Assembly (NCBI GenBank): GCA_964058845.1
Contig: CAXKVR010000473.1
Span: 26,209-90,208, forward strand
Source of the DNA: Carex sylvatica
Lineage: Eukaryota; Streptophyta; Magnoliopsida; Poales; Cyperaceae
Reading direction: 5' to 3'
Length of the DNA: 64,000 bases
In this document: piece after piece, positions 25,801-37,532 of the stretch
How positions within the stretch are numbered: position 1 is the stretch's first letter
Layout: every line of letters begins with the position of its first letter
Made by a program: the position numbers and the translations under genes
Notes under the pieces: generated by a model
What the model saw: the letters and a program-made list of their open reading frames with translations, nothing else
Databases searched by the model: none
What the model was told of the DNA's origin: nothing

Positions 25801-28800
25801 TTTTTTCAAAGTCAAGTTTGAGAATAATGTCTTTCTGTTTAGATAACCTTACTTGATGGAGGATTTCATGGAGGATTTCATGGAGGATTTCATGGGCACT
25901 AACAATATTATCTCCTATTAACCGACCTTTAATAAAAGCAGCTTGAGAATCATCTATAAGAGGATCTAAAACTAAAGAAAATCTATTAGTTAATAATTTA
26001 GTAATCATCTTAAAGCTACAATTAATAAGACTAATGGGTCTATAATTTGTAATCGAAGAGGTATCCGCCTTCTTAGGAATCAAACAGATGGAAGCTAAGT
26101 TAATATGTTGTAAAAAGCTAGAAATAATCGTAAGAGATCAGGGTGAACCAGGTCCCAAAAAGACTGATAAAATAAGAAAGATAATCCATTAGGACCTGGG
26201 GTTTACCAGGGTTACATGAAAAAACTGTTTTTTTAATTTCCTCCAAAGAAAATGGTAAATCAAGAGAAATTTGTTGAGGAAGAGAAAGTTTTTCGGAATC
26301 TGATCAAAGATCAGGATGAAGAGATAGTAATCGAGATGAACTAGTCTCTAATAAATCCTTATAATAAGAAGTAATGTGATGCTTGAGAACTACAGAGTCA
26401 TATTCAGGTATACCATTAATGCTTAAAGAGGAAATAACATTTTTCTTTTTCCTAAGAGATGCTGCAATATGAAAAAAATTTGTATTTGAATCACTTTCTA
26501 AAATCCATTTTAATCGAGACCGTTGGTGCCAGAAAATTTCCTCGTCATGATAAATTTTATGAAGTACAATATAAGGACCTCAACTGTGTACAAGTACAAT
26601 ACTTTTGTTAAATTTATTATACAAGGTCAATGGCATGTTGTCTATGTGCTGTCCTAATCTTTAATGACTTTCTATATCCTTATTTTGAGGCCAATATTTA
26701 GGTTAAACAGATTGTTGACTTTAATTTTTGAGTTCCCTGAGTCTCTATATTCTTGTCTTCTTATAAATACATTACGAGCTACTATATTTGGTGCTGCAGC
26801 AACTATTCAATAAAACCACACAAATCATCTTTAAAGGATCACCACTTTTCAAATTTTTGCCCTTTAGTTTCAAAGTTTCCTGTTTGGCTACTAAATTTTC
26901 CAATTGCTACCAAACTGTCCGTACCAATGGCAATAGTCAAATGTTTGATGGAAATTCATGCCAACGTCCACATTCATGAGATCAGCATGCCGGCTTTAAG
27001 ATGAAGATCCTGACACAGACTGATATGATTTGACAGAATAATTACATCTTTTTGATGGATGTATGATGGGGCAGATGCTGTGGTTATTATGATTTGCCTT
27101 TTTATGTCACTGGGCATGTTCATGCGTTAGTAAAGAAGCATGTTATATTGTTATCCTTCATATCATCAAGTCAGCATGCTTCTGTAAAGAAACTCGTAAG
27201 GACCACATTGGTAATATGAAAATTTAGGGGCCAAAATGGTGGAAAAGGCGATACTTTAGGGACCATGTGTAATAATATGCGTATGATTTAATTGGTTAAG
27301 CTGATCCACCTATAAGGTTGATTTGATTCATTCATTGTAGGTTCTCTTTTCAACTGAGACCTTTGCAATGGGAGTGAATGCTCCGGCAAGAACAGTAGGT
27401 TTTTTCAATCTTCTTTCAACTTCATATGACACTGATCCTTGATAGTTATGTGCAAATCAAGTAAATTGAGGAGGAACCTACTTCATCTCTCTGTTTTGTC
27501 TTTTTTTTTTTGGCTTGAACACATACACAATAAAGGTGGTGTTTGATTCCTTGAGGAAATTTGATGGGAAAGAGTACAGAGGGTTGTTAGCAGGGGAGTA
27601 TATACAAATGGCAGGACGAGCTGGTCGTCGCGGCCTTGATAACATTGGCACTGTCATAGTGATGTGTCGTGACGACATCCCTGAAGAGAGCGACTTGAAA
27701 AATCTCATTGTAGGAAAACCCACCCGCCTTGAGTCTCAGTTCCGACTCACCTACACCATGATCATGCACCTCCTTCGTGTCGAAGACCTTAAGGTAGCAG
27801 CTTGTTAATATTTATTTATTGAGTGAGGCTATGGTACTATGCATAGCACGGATTGGTCTGTACTATGGATCAATATCTTTGTATTCAAAGTCAAATAGTC
27901 GATCTGAATTGTTCAACATTATTTTCATATGAAAATGTACTTTGCAGGCTTAAATTTTACATTTTTTAGAATTTTTTTTACTATTTTTTTAGATATGTAG
28001 AAAATCAGTTGATCTAAAGATTCTAAATCACTCAAAAGTAGTGATTTCTATCTTAAAAAATAGTAAAAAAAATTCTAAAAAATGTAAATTTTAAGTCTGC
28101 GAAGTATATTTTCATATGGAAATCATGTTAAACAATTCGGTTCGACTATTTGAACTTTGAAAACTAAGATATTGATCGATAGTATGGACCAATCCGTGCT
28201 ATGCATAGTACCACAGCCTGACTCTTTACTTATTTATTCATTTACCTCTTTATTTGCACGAAAGAATGGAAGATGTCTTATATTTGTTTCTTTGTGCCTA
28301 GGTTGAAGACATGCTAAAGAGAAGCTTTGCTGAGTTCCATGCTCAGAAGAATTTGCCTGAAATGCAAAAGCAACTTCTACTGAAGCTACGCAAGCCTCTT
28401 GAAGCTATCGAGTACGTGTTCTTCTTGCACCTCTATATTGTCCAAATGCAGCTATGAGAAATTAATAAACATTGGTGTTGCTCAGATGCATAAAAGGAGA
28501 TCCAGCAATTGAAGAGTACTATGATATGGCAGTACAGGCAGAGACATACAGAGAAGCAGTAGCAGAGGCAATCATGCAGTCGCCCTCTGCTCAGCAACTT
28601 CTTTCTCTTGGAAGAGTTGTCATTGTCAAATCACAATTAGTTGAGTTTTTTATTGTTGAAGTTCTTGTCATCTTTTCTATTGTTTCAGAACTTTGAAATA
28701 ACTGAGGTTCAATTTACAGGGAGAAGAGCATTTGCTGGGTGTAGTACTCAAGTCCCCATCTGCTACTTACAAAAACTACCTTGTTTTAGTCCTGACGACT

Positions 28801-30748
28801 GAATCCCCTACTAATACATCAGCATCATTACCATCACCGATTCAATCTGTACCGAACAGAGATCAATTAGACAAAGGAGGCGGTGGTGTTTTTTTATTGG
28901 CCCCAAAGAGTAAAAGGGGATTGGATGATGACTACTCTGTCTCATCAAGTTATTCTCGCAAAGGAACAGGTGTTGTGAATATAGAGGTGCCAAAGTATGG
29001 TGCGGCAGCTGGTACAAACTATGCGGTTATTGCACTGGAGAGTAATACAAAGGAGATAATAAGCATATGTGATAGAAAAATGAAGATAGATCAGGTGAAG
29101 CTTCTAGAACAACCGAGCAATGCCGTCTACTCAAAGACCGTTCAGGAGCTTATGGGGCAAAAGACTGGTGGAAACAAATACCCTCCTGTCTTAGACCCTC
29201 TTAAAGGTATAGCTGTGAAGAGTGAGGCTATGGTACTATGCATAGCGCGGATTGATCCATACTACAGATCAATATTTTCATTTTCAAAGTTAAAATAGTC
29301 AATATGAACAGTTCAACATGATTTCCATATGAAAATGTTCTCGCAGACTAAAATTTTCATTTTTAGAAATTTTTTTACTACATTTTAGATAGGTAGAAAA
29401 TCACTACTTCTGAATGGTCTAGAATTTTTAGATCAAGTGATTTTCTACCTATCTAAAAAATTCTAAAAGATGGAAAATTTGATCTACAAGTACATTTTCA
29501 TATGGAGATCATGTGGAATGATTCAGATCACTTGTTTGGACTTTGAAAATGGAGATATTGATCCATAGTACGGACCAATATGCGCTATGCATAGTACCAT
29601 AGCCTCACTCTTAACTTGAATTCAACACCATACTCAAAAAGTTATTTAGTTTGTGACAGGACATGATATAGACATATAGTAACATTCATACAGCTCTGAA
29701 GTTGAAGGATATGGATGTTGTGGAGAAATACTGGGCGTACAATATGCTACTGGAAAAAATGACTGAGAACAAGTGCCATGGCTGTATTAAATTCAAAGAG
29801 CATATTTCCTTGATTAAGGAGCAAAAAAGGCACAAAGAGGAGGTTAATGCTTTAAAATTCCAAATGTCTGATGAGGCTCTCCAGCAGATGCCTGACTTCC
29901 AAGGCCGCGTATTAAATCTCTCCTCTTTCTTCACTTTCTTTTTTTCTTTCTTTCTGTTGTTTGACTCCAAAACGACAACAAAAAAATGCAGATAGATGTG
30001 CTGAAGGAAATAAATTGCATAGATGAAGATCTAGTTGTGCAACTAAAGGGGAGGGTGGCATGCGAGATGAACTCGGGTGAAGAGTTAATTTGCACAGAGT
30101 GTTTATTTGAGAACCAATTAGATGACCTCGAACCCGAAGAAGCTGTTGCTGTCATGTCCGCTCTTGTTTTCCAACAGAATAACACATCTGAACCCTTTCT
30201 TACTCCCAAGCTAACTCTGGCTATCAAAAGGTACGTAATTTCAGACTGACTTTACTATTATTTCTCTTTTTCTTCCTATAAACACTTGCATGCAACTAAA
30301 AATGCTTTTCTTCTATTAGACTTCATGATACAGCAATCAGACTAGGGGAGCTACAAGCTCACTTCAAAGTAGCCGTGGACCCACAGGACTACGCACGTGA
30401 CAATCTGAAGTTTGGCCTTGTTGAAGTTGTGTATGAATGGGCCAAGGTGCTGCCTAGTTGATCTTTCTCCTCTTCTACTGTTTAAGACGCTGCTTAATAA
30501 TTTTCTTTTCTTTTTGTGCTGTGTGTATTTTACAGGGAACTCCATTTGCAGAGATTTGCGAGTTAACAGATGTGTCAGAAGGGCTGATAGTGAGAACAAT
30601 AGTACGATTAGATGAAACCTGTAGAGAGTTTAAGAATGCTGCTGCAATTATGGGAAATTCTGCTCTTTTTAAGAAGATGGAAGTAGCTTCTAATGCCATT
30701 AAGCGTGACATTGTTTTTGCCGCTAGTCTCTACGTAACTGGTGTCTGA
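16896..30748 (+). CDS. SKI2: SKI2-type superkiller DExH-box RNA helicase
   Basis: This is the ATP-dependent helicase of the cytoplasmic SKI complex, which feeds RNA to the exosome for 3'-5' decay. My model has 22 coding exons: 16896-17258, 17890-18180, 18282-18362, 19336-19549, 19618-19781, 19870-19977, 20065-20166, 20547-20747, 20876-20986, 22463-22530, 22626-22989, 23121-23276, 23387-23497, 27341-27394, 27536-27793, 28302-28411, 28486-28639, 28720-29206, 29694-29908, 29992-30230, 30320-30446 and 30536-30748. All phases agree; 1396 aa. Walker A is AHTSAGKT (422-429), motif II DEVH (512-515), then SAT, motif V region [16 protein letters not shown] and motif [12 protein letters not shown] (820-829). 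A Q-rich insertion follows the first RecA domain. The C-terminal DSHCT region ends AASLYVTGV, as in plant SKI2. Weak donors follow exons 17 (TTA|GTTGAG) and 19 (CGC|GTATTA). Introns host several transposons. Confidence 0.95.
17333..17888. mobile_element. hAT-like MITE in SKI2 intron 1
   Basis: The termini TAGGGGTGTTCATTGG and CCAATGAACACCCCTA are perfect inverted repeats. They are flanked by 8-bp duplications GATACAAC (17325-17332) and GATACAAG (17889-17896), one mismatch. Eight-bp TSDs and this terminus are typical of hAT MITEs. The interior consists of TTCGGTTTNNNCCGAA-like palindromic AT-rich DNA without coding capacity. The right terminus abuts exon 2 and supplies its splice acceptor (see findings). 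Confidence 0.88.
18854..19030 (+). mobile_element. Retroposon fragment in SKI2 intron 3
   Basis: The segment contains GTCCCAAGCCAGGATAAAGG, and ends ACTCCAACTTGTTTGGGACT then AAAGGCTTTGTTGTTGTA. A CTTTGTTGTTGT-type tail is common at 3' ends of plant SINE/LINE-derived fragments. Family assignment is by recall of the tail only, and boundaries are approximate. Confidence 0.35.
24171..24480 (-). pseudogene. LINE zinc-binding (zf-RVT) region
   Basis: Overlapping broken frames encode [21 protein letters not shown] and [13 protein letters not shown], the W..K.P.K...F.W and H.LF.CPF pattern of the zf-RVT domain that follows RT in plant L1 elements. It is separated from RT by stops and a frameshift. 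More ORF2 tail ([18 protein letters not shown]) lies at 24065-24150. Confidence 0.75.
25070..26083 (-). pseudogene. LINE reverse transcriptase fragment (ORF2)
   Basis: The 337-codon frame contains [43 protein letters not shown] and the catalytic FADDTLLF, the ordered RT motifs of plant L1 ORF2. An in-frame stop after IRKRFL (TAG near 25070) and missing N-terminal endonuclease make it non-functional. The sequence [13 protein letters not shown] comes from a triplicated GGATTTCAT-containing 12-bp repeat, a local replication-slippage scar. Confidence 0.88.
27821..28224. mobile_element. Palindromic foldback element, GAGTGAGGCTATGG family, intron 15
   Basis: The left end GAGTGAGGCTATGGTACTAT, followed by GCATAGC, is mirrored by GCTATGCATAGTACCACAGC at right. 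The arms (~200 bp each) pair along nearly their whole length, including the loop region with AGTAGTGATTTCTA. There is no ORF. The terminal GAGTGAGGCTAT is shared with the MULE at 5817. A clear TSD was not found. Confidence 0.75.
29220..29610. mobile_element. Palindromic foldback element, same family, intron 18
   Basis: A near copy of the element at 27821. It has GAGTGAGGCTATGGTACTAT at left and ATAGTACCATAGCCTCACTC at right, with the same internal GTTCAACATGATTTCCATAT and its complement. It begins 13 bp after the exon 18 donor. Confidence 0.8.
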
Positions 30749-31000
30749 TTCTTACCTCTTTGCTCCCATTAAATGCCTTGCATTCTTGGATGCCTTTTTC
30801 AGCTAAGTTCCGAAATGTTTCAAATTTCACTCCTACAACTATCAGGAGTGCAAGTTAATATAGCTAATTTTTGGTTCTCTATAGTAATGTTTTCCGTCTA
30901 TTTTGTTTAAAATGCGTTTGATTTCGTTCATGCATCTATGTGACCCTCCGTATAGCACACATCAGCTCCAAAAATATGCCTTTATGCTCATACAATAAAC

Positions 31001-31194
31001 GAGTGAAGCTATGGTAATATGCATATCAATATAAAGATCGACCGAGCTATGAATTTATATTTTTCTTTTTAAAGTTCAAATAGTCAGAATTGACTGTTAA
31101 ACATCATTTTTATATGAAAATGTACATGGAGACCAAATTTTATATTTTTTAGAAACTGTTTGCTTGTCGTATACATATTATCATAGCCTCACTC
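31001..31194. mobile_element. Shorter, diverged member of the same family
   Basis: The ends GAGTGAAGCTATGGTAATAT and TATTATCATAGCCTCACTC match the family. The left arm core is present, but most of the right arm is deleted. ATAAAC occurs on both sides (30995-31000 and 31195-31200) and could be a short target duplication. It lies 250 bp past the SKI2 stop. Confidence 0.65.
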
Positions 31195-31651
31195 ATAAAC
31201 AACTAGCCTAGTAAACTCGAGGGAGAAAAAATAATAATAACTAGCCCAGTAAACAACCACAAGTGCTTTTAGCAGAGATCTTAAGATTCTACACTGGTTT
31301 TGACTAATGGGAGTGTTCGGGGAATGTATGAAATAGTGAAAAATTAAAAAGAGAAGAGACTTCTATTACATATTATTATTTAAATTTGTGTTCGGCACAA
31401 CTAGAACAATGGAAGTGTGGAATTGAATTTATATCAATATAGAAAAAAGTCACTGTTTATCAATTCCATATTTTCTATGAAATAATGGGGATGAAATAGA
31501 AATGGCCAAGTACAAAAAAAAAAAGATTTTGACTGCATATTTCTATTTCAATTTCACCTTTTTCACCTTTTCTCAATTCCACTCGGAGCAACTATTCCAT
31601 CACAATTTTATATTTTTCCTCTATTCCCACTGTGCCAAAAATCTGTATCGT

Positions 31652-31832
31652 TCCAGATGGATTCGACTCTGCTGTTCTTCAAATAGGAGAGCAAGATCCT
31701 GTTATTTAAAATCGGACCGTTGAATTTTTTTATTTACGGATTTTAATACAGATGAACGATTTGATTTAAAATAACAGGATCATACTCTCCTGCTCTTCTA
31801 TTTGGAGAGTAGTGGAGTTGGTTCCATTCCAG
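31652..31832. repeat. Foldback MITE, about 180 bp
   Basis: The left arm reads GATGGATTCGACTCTGCTGT, then CTTCAAATAGGAGAGCA and GATCCTGTTAT. It is mirrored by ATAACAGGATCATACTCTCC, then TGCTCTTCTATTTGGAG and TTCCATTCCAG. Confidence 0.7.
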
Positions 31833-32341
31833 ATACCTGAAATGCAAGTGATAAATCCGAACTGTTTTTTTTAACTTGGCATGAATCTCAAAGCAGTACC
31901 CCTAAACAGGCACCGGGGGGACACGGACTCCTGTGCCAAACAGGTCTATTAATAAGAACTTTCATTGCTCCAGAACCGTTACATGCGGCCATGCGGGTAT
32001 TAAAAATAAAAAATACTGGCTGAAGAAAAGAAGAAGTAAATCATATTTGAAAATATAAAGGGAACCAAGGATAACATTATTAAAAGTGTATTACATAATA
32101 CATGCCTGTGAAGAATTGCGTGGTTGTTGGGGACGCAAGTAGAATAAAAAAATCCCCAAAAAATGGCCCAAATAACTAAAAATTCCCCAAACTTAGTGAC
32201 GTGATCCTTTTTTTGCTGCTGTCGTTTGCAATTACAACTTAATGTGGGTGTACTTATTTCTATTTCTGTGAGACCGAGAACCAGGGAGAAGTGAAAGAAC
32301 AAAAAGAAAGGGAAAAAATTGAAAAGGCTATTGAGTTTTGC

Positions 32342-34386
32342 CTAGTGTTTCATCAAGGATTTTTTTATCTGCACATAAAAAATAAAGAAGATATTAAGTT
32401 AGAACAAAATGTCAAAAAGAAGAAAATCTAATGCATGTAATGGCTAGTGGTGAATTAGAGCTAGCCAGTATAAATGAATATAACAAAATGTAATGGTCAT
32501 TAATTGAAAGATGGTATATAGGTAGATAGGAGAAAGTAGAAATACCTGCTCCAGAGTCAAAAACATGATAACATTCCATGATCCTAGCCTAATGAAATTT
32601 GGGATGAAGCCCTTGTAAAATGCAAATATTCCCTGCAATTAATCATACATTTTGCTTTAGTTAGCTATACAATTTACATTCTTCCGATGGTTTAAAGGAG
32701 TCGCTACTTAAGCTAGAAATGGTGCTCCAGAATTTACTGTGCTAACATTTCTGGCAATATGAATACTGTATTTGCAATTTCATTTTCTTGTACTGTTTGC
32801 TACCTATTAAAATTTAATAAATAAACATCAAATGCTAAAAGAAGGAAAATTATATAAAGGAAGGAGTAGCATACATCATTCTTCAAAGTTCTGATAAAGC
32901 AATCAAGGGTACTTTTGTATGATGGATCCCCCATCATTCTTGATTTCACCTGTAGAATGCAACACCCATAAAAAGGTTGTTCTCAATAGTATAACAGTTT
33001 AATGATAGACTAATAGCAGCATATGCATATAAATATACCACATCAATAGGAGAACCTATGCAGACAGCAAAAAACCCAGCACCTAATCCGGCCAAAAGAT
33101 GAGCCCAAACATTATCAGAGAACCCAATCTTCAATATTGTCTGAAATCAATATAGCAAAGTAAATAGTTAATAGTTCATTAAAAGGTTGAGTTAACCGAT
33201 AAATCAGCATCAGTAATGAACTTTTTGATTTGAAACCTGTTTCACTTGATCATAGCTGGCCAATTCTGCAGCATTTACTATGGCATTTCGAGCAATGTTA
33301 GGTCCAAGCCCAGTCCATAGAGCCCCCAATCCTTCCTGAAATTAATATAAAAATTCAAAGATATGTAGCAAACTTCGAAATACAACCCATAAATCAAGAC
33401 AACAGTAAACCTGTCTAATGATAGTGGCATAAGCACTCAGTGCTCCAGAGTATCGTCTCTTGGCACCTGCGGCGAGTTTTCCTTCGGATTGAAGTCTTAC
33501 TTTGACCAGATCAGTTGGATTTGCTACTATAATTGCTATTGCTCCTGTTGTTAAAAAAACACAAAAACTAAATCAGCCCGCTGCAATGTTTTGTGTAGTT
33601 CTATGCATGATAAATGCTCAGAAATGACCATGAAACACTTAATGAAAATGGAGTAAGATGATCACAATGACGAATACGTACCAGTAGTAAGTGCAGCAAA
33701 TATTTTTGTTGACAGAGAAATATCGCCAACAAGATTTCCCCCGCCATAAAAGGATTTAACCTTAATAGTATGATAAACAAGAGAATGAGTTGAGGAAGAT
33801 ACATACACAAATTACAAGAAAAAGTACAGAAGATTGCTAGAAAGGAAATAAAGAGACAAACAGGATCATAGAGGCCGATACGAAGGCCGCCAAAGAGACA
33901 TTGACGGTGAAGACCCGGTACAATGCCTTTCCAAAGAGCAGCTAATCCTTCCTCCTTTGTGATTGTTGCAACGGTGTCGAGCAATCCCTTGTATTTGACT
34001 GCTGCATCTCCTGCCACAGCTTTCTTTTGCAGCTGAAGCCGTACTTTTGCTGTGTCTATTGGAAGCGTTGTCACCTAAACACCCATAAATAACCATGTTA
34101 TTTCTCAATTTCATATGTTTTTGTTTACTGATATTGTTTACTGATACAATGCAAACTGGCAATTAGGACCAAATACGCTTACAAAATTACTTGACAACTG
34201 GTTTGATTAAACAGATCTTTAAGGAATTAGTTAATTTCTCGGAATTGATAGATCAAAGAAATTAAGCAAGTGTAAGTAATGTGATAGCAGGAGGGATTTG
34301 AGAGAAAAAAAGTGTACCTCGGCGAAACAGGCGGCGATGGCACTACTAACGAATAAAGCAGCGAAGGACAGCTCTTGATCGCTCAT
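32342..34386 (-). CDS. UCP2: Plant mitochondrial uncoupling protein (UCP2-like)
   Basis: This is an inner-membrane carrier of the SLC25 family. Plant UCPs (PUMPs) dissipate the proton gradient and exchange small anions such as dicarboxylates and aspartate/glutamate. My model has nine exons, 5' to 3': 34318-34386, 33862-34074, 33682-33760, 33411-33544, 33237-33335, 33039-33140, 32875-32949, 32546-32632 and 32342-32368. All phases agree; 294 aa. The three carrier signatures are LPIDTAK (27-33), NPTDLVK (129-135) and SPIDVVK (228-234), each ending a transmembrane helix, with [13 protein letters not shown] motifs after them. [20 protein letters not shown] and [14 protein letters not shown] resemble Arabidopsis UCP2 more than UCP1. 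The start ATG gives the short [21 protein letters not shown]-terminus. The final exon encodes only IKKSLMKH, so it is the least certain. The family is usually a little over 300 aa. Confidence 0.92.
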
Positions 34387-34660
34387 GCTGTCCACTGCCG
34401 AGTTCTCTAAATCAAGCTCAAGTTATGCCTCAGCGCAGAGAGAGAGAGAGAGAGAAGAGCCAATGCCAAAATGTGCAAATGTCAAATTGGTTTCTCTAGA
34501 TGTTATAGATTAAGAACGCAATGTCAAATTGGTACTTCTCGCAACTGAGAGAGAGGGAGAAGGGAGAAGGGAGAAGAGAGAAAGAGAGGGTTGCTATCAA
34601 ATAGATCTGTGTCCGAATCGATGGCGTTGAAGTTGTACCTGGAGACAAACTGGAGATATA
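34387..34660 (-). promoter_or_regulatory. UCP 5' leader with CT microsatellite
   Basis: Upstream of the UCP start codon on the minus strand lies a CT-repeat tract (GA-repeats on + at 34437-34455) and a second pyrimidine-rich stretch at 34545-34590. CT-rich leaders like these are common in plant 5' untranslated regions. No distinct TATA box is assigned. Confidence 0.4.
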
Positions 34661-34807
34661 AACAAAGGAAGAGCTCTAGAGTGTTAGTTGTTTTCAAAGT
34701 TTCAATTAATTATTTACAAAATTGGATTTATATCCATTAAAACTTCTATAATTGAATACTGTTAGAGTTCAAATATTGCATTGTTTGGTGTTTCAAACTT
34801 TCAATTA

Positions 34808-35110
34808 TGTCCCATATCATTTCTCTAATTTCAAAATTTAAATATTTGATTTAAACATGTTAACATGATTACTATATTAAAATGCACTTGAGGTCTATTT
34901 TTATATAAATTGTTAACTAGTTTTTAGATAGATAAGAGATGTTTTTCAAAAAAATTATGATCAATTGTACTTATTTAATAAATAGTAATTTTTTTTTAAA
35001 TATGAAATTTAGTCTCTAAGCATATTTTAATATGAAGTTTCTATTAAGCAGTTAAGATTGACTGTTTGGACATAGAAAACAGAGATAAAATGTAAGATAT
35101 GATTGGAGCA
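34808..35110. repeat. Degenerate foldback element
   Basis: GTCCCATATCATTTCTCTAA at left pairs imperfectly with GAGATAAAATGTAAGATATGATTGG at right. Between them are ATATTAAAATGCACTTGAGGTC and a complementary AGTCTCTAAGCATATTTTAATAT. It belongs to the core-sharing foldback group. Confidence 0.5.
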
Positions 35111-35517
35111 TTCTTCTCATCCTTTGATTAATCGCACTACTAATGGTTATAATAAGTTTTATCCCATAAATAATGTTTAAATAAATTTCAGTATTACTAG
35201 TTTATCCTTGTTTCAATTTTTTTTTTATATATTCCACTTGTCTGAATGCTTAGATATCAACACCATTGATATATATATATATATTTAATCTAAAGTGCAT
35301 TGAAGAATTATAATTTTTTTGTTATGGATAGTTGGATGAAAAGTTATAAAAGCACATTGTTTCGAATTACTTCTGTAAATATCTCAATGTACCCAGTACA
35401 CATATTAAGCCATTGTTTCCAAATTGAAATTGTAATAAAATAGAAACAAACATAAAAAAAAAAGCAATTCATTGTAATCACGCTTATGCGATATATTGTA
35501 ATATATAAATGATGAGG
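35111..35517. other. Non-coding intergenic DNA
   Basis: AT-rich, with a short (TA)n tract at about 35268-35284. No gene. Confidence 0.5.
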
Positions 35518-35905
35518 CATCCACTTACAATATTTGAAAGTTTTAATATTTTACAACAATTTAATTTTGTAACTTTTAAAGTTCAAGCAGTCGATCCAAA
35601 CAATTCAACATGATATCTATATTAAATGTGCTTGGAGATCAAATTTTATATTTTTTTTGAATTTTTTTATTATTTATTAAGTATTTTACAAAAATGTTAT
35701 TTTTTAGTGGTTCAAAATTATCTAAAAACAGTTGGGTAAAATACTTAATAAATAATACAAATTTTTTTAAATGTTAAATTTTATCTTCAAGTACATTTTA
35801 ATATAAAGATTATGTTTAACGATTTGAATCGACTATTTGGACTTTAAAAATCACAATACTAAATTGCTGTAAGATGTTGTAACTTTCAAATATTGTAAGT
35901 GGATT
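35518..35905. repeat. Palindromic foldback element, about 390 bp
   Basis: CATCCACTTACAATATTTGA, then AAGTTTTAATATTTTACAAC, at left is mirrored by GTTGTAACTTTCAAATATTG, then TAAGTGGATT, at right. The core GTTCAAGCAGTCGATCC / ATTAAATGTGCTTGGAGATC has its complementary partner. It is closely related to the element at 15026. Confidence 0.75.
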
Positions 35906-37120
35906 TCTCTCTATAGTACATTTGATTGGTTTTAATTTGCAAAAGCTGATGACTTGGGGAGTAACTGTTAACTGAGATGATGATGGGTACCACAAAAAGG
36001 AGCTTAGATTAGGATCAACATAATTGCTACATCCAAAGCTTATTAAATTATTTTAGTGTTATATTCAAGATTATTGTGTTTTATCTCGGTTTGTAGCATC
36101 GATTAAAAATGAAGCTTGTTGGAGAATTGGTTAGAGAGAGATAAAGCAGGGGTAAAATTGTATTTTTAAAACTTATTCATTTTTCTACGAGATAAAACTT
36201 ATTTTAGCTATTATTAGTGTGATTAATCAAAGAATGGGGAGATATAGAAGATTTATGAATTTCAATGAGGATATATCAAATATTAATTTTATGATGAGAA
36301 ATTTTCTAAGTATAAAATTTGTGATGGGTATACATCCAATTTCGTCTTAATTAATTTAATAACGTGGCACGGTTCTAGTTCTGGAAAACAGAAAATAAAA
36401 AACATTATACAAATTATTCGCATCTGTTGACAAAGAAAAAATAAACATTTTATGGGATGAAATCAAGTCACAAATTATAATTCATTTATATATTCCAGAG
36501 AAGAAAAATTAAGACTTGATTTCTCTGTATCTTCGGTCAGACTAATTTATTATAGTTGAAACTTTAGTAGAAAAAAGTACAATTGAAAAGGTTAGAAGAA
36601 CTTCCATTACTTAAATAAATTCCGATGAAAAGATGAACCAATAACAAGATATATATATAAGATACTAATTTTGTGCTAATACTTAGAGTACCTTTCTAAT
36701 TGAAGTATAAGTTACATTGACAATAATTTCTAGGTAATATTCATATGTAAATTTATTAGAAACAAAATGAGTACTATAACTAAAATTCTCCCAAAAACAA
36801 TTATAGATGTAATCTCCACCACTTTTTTTTACCTAGACAAGAACTTGTATAAAAACAATTGATTCAATGAAATGATATAAAACCGTTCAACATGATGGAT
36901 ATATTATAATGTGCATGCAAATCAAATTTTATATTTTTTTTGAATTTTTTTTTTTACTATTTATTCAATTGTCCTGCTTGTTTTTGAGCTGGTTTTAATA
37001 TTAACATAGAGAATACACTGTTTCAGATGAAGAAACAATGCCAAATTGAGATTAACTAATGTAACTACTTTTAATTATAGATGCCGCAAAATATTCAGAG
37101 AAGAGAACAAATTATAGAAT
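35906..37120. other. Non-coding intergenic DNA
   Basis: No gene. A fragment of the foldback core (GTTCAACATGATGGATATAT, then TATAATGTGCATGC) lies at 36885-36970 without its other arm. Confidence 0.45.
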
Positions 37121-37532
37121 GAGGAGGGTTCCAATGCCTCCATTTTTTGTGCTTCTATCATGCCTTCATTTTTAAAAACTTAAATAACTCAAAGTTTAAA
37201 ACTTAAACATCAAAATAAAACCGTTAGATGTGATCTATATTATTTTCTCTATAAAATTTGTCACATTTTGATTTTGCTTTTATATGAATCAATAAGTTGA
37301 AAAATCAACGTCTAGAAATTATCCAAATTAGTATACATTTTTACAAGCTCAAGATGACAACCAAAACAAAGTTGAAATGCCATAATTTTTTACATGTGCA
37401 TAGATAAAATGATGTAGTTCGTATCCAATGATTTTATTTTGAATTTTAAAATTTAAATTTTGAGTTATTAAAGTTTTTTAAAAATAAAATCATGATGGAG
37501 ACATAAAAAATGAAGGCATTTGAACCCTCCTC
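37121..37532. repeat. Foldback element, about 410 bp
   Basis: GAGGAGGGTTCCAATGCCTC at left is mirrored by GAAGGCATTTGAACCCTCCTC at right. AACTTAAATAACTCAAAGTTTAAA pairs with TTTAAATTTTGAGTTATTAAAGTT. The interior is non-coding. Confidence 0.7.

Larger units (their letters stand above)
23517..26563 (-). mobile_element. 5'-truncated L1-type LINE in SKI2 intron 13
   Basis: Reading on the minus strand, the element enters within the region before the reverse transcriptase, continues through RT and a C-terminal zinc-binding domain, and ends in a short A-tail (T-run at 23518-23526). Nine-bp repeats GTACAATAT (23508-23516 and 26564-26572) are candidate TSDs. Full-length plant L1 elements are about twice this length, so endonuclease and ORF1 have been lost by 5' truncation. 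It lies antisense to SKI2, between exons encoding the HHAGLLP block and motif V. Confidence 0.85.

Noticed and set aside
35268..35284. (TA)n tracts here and at 43375-43409
   Set aside because: They are ordinary microsatellites; the second lies in a PMD-gene intron and does not affect coding.
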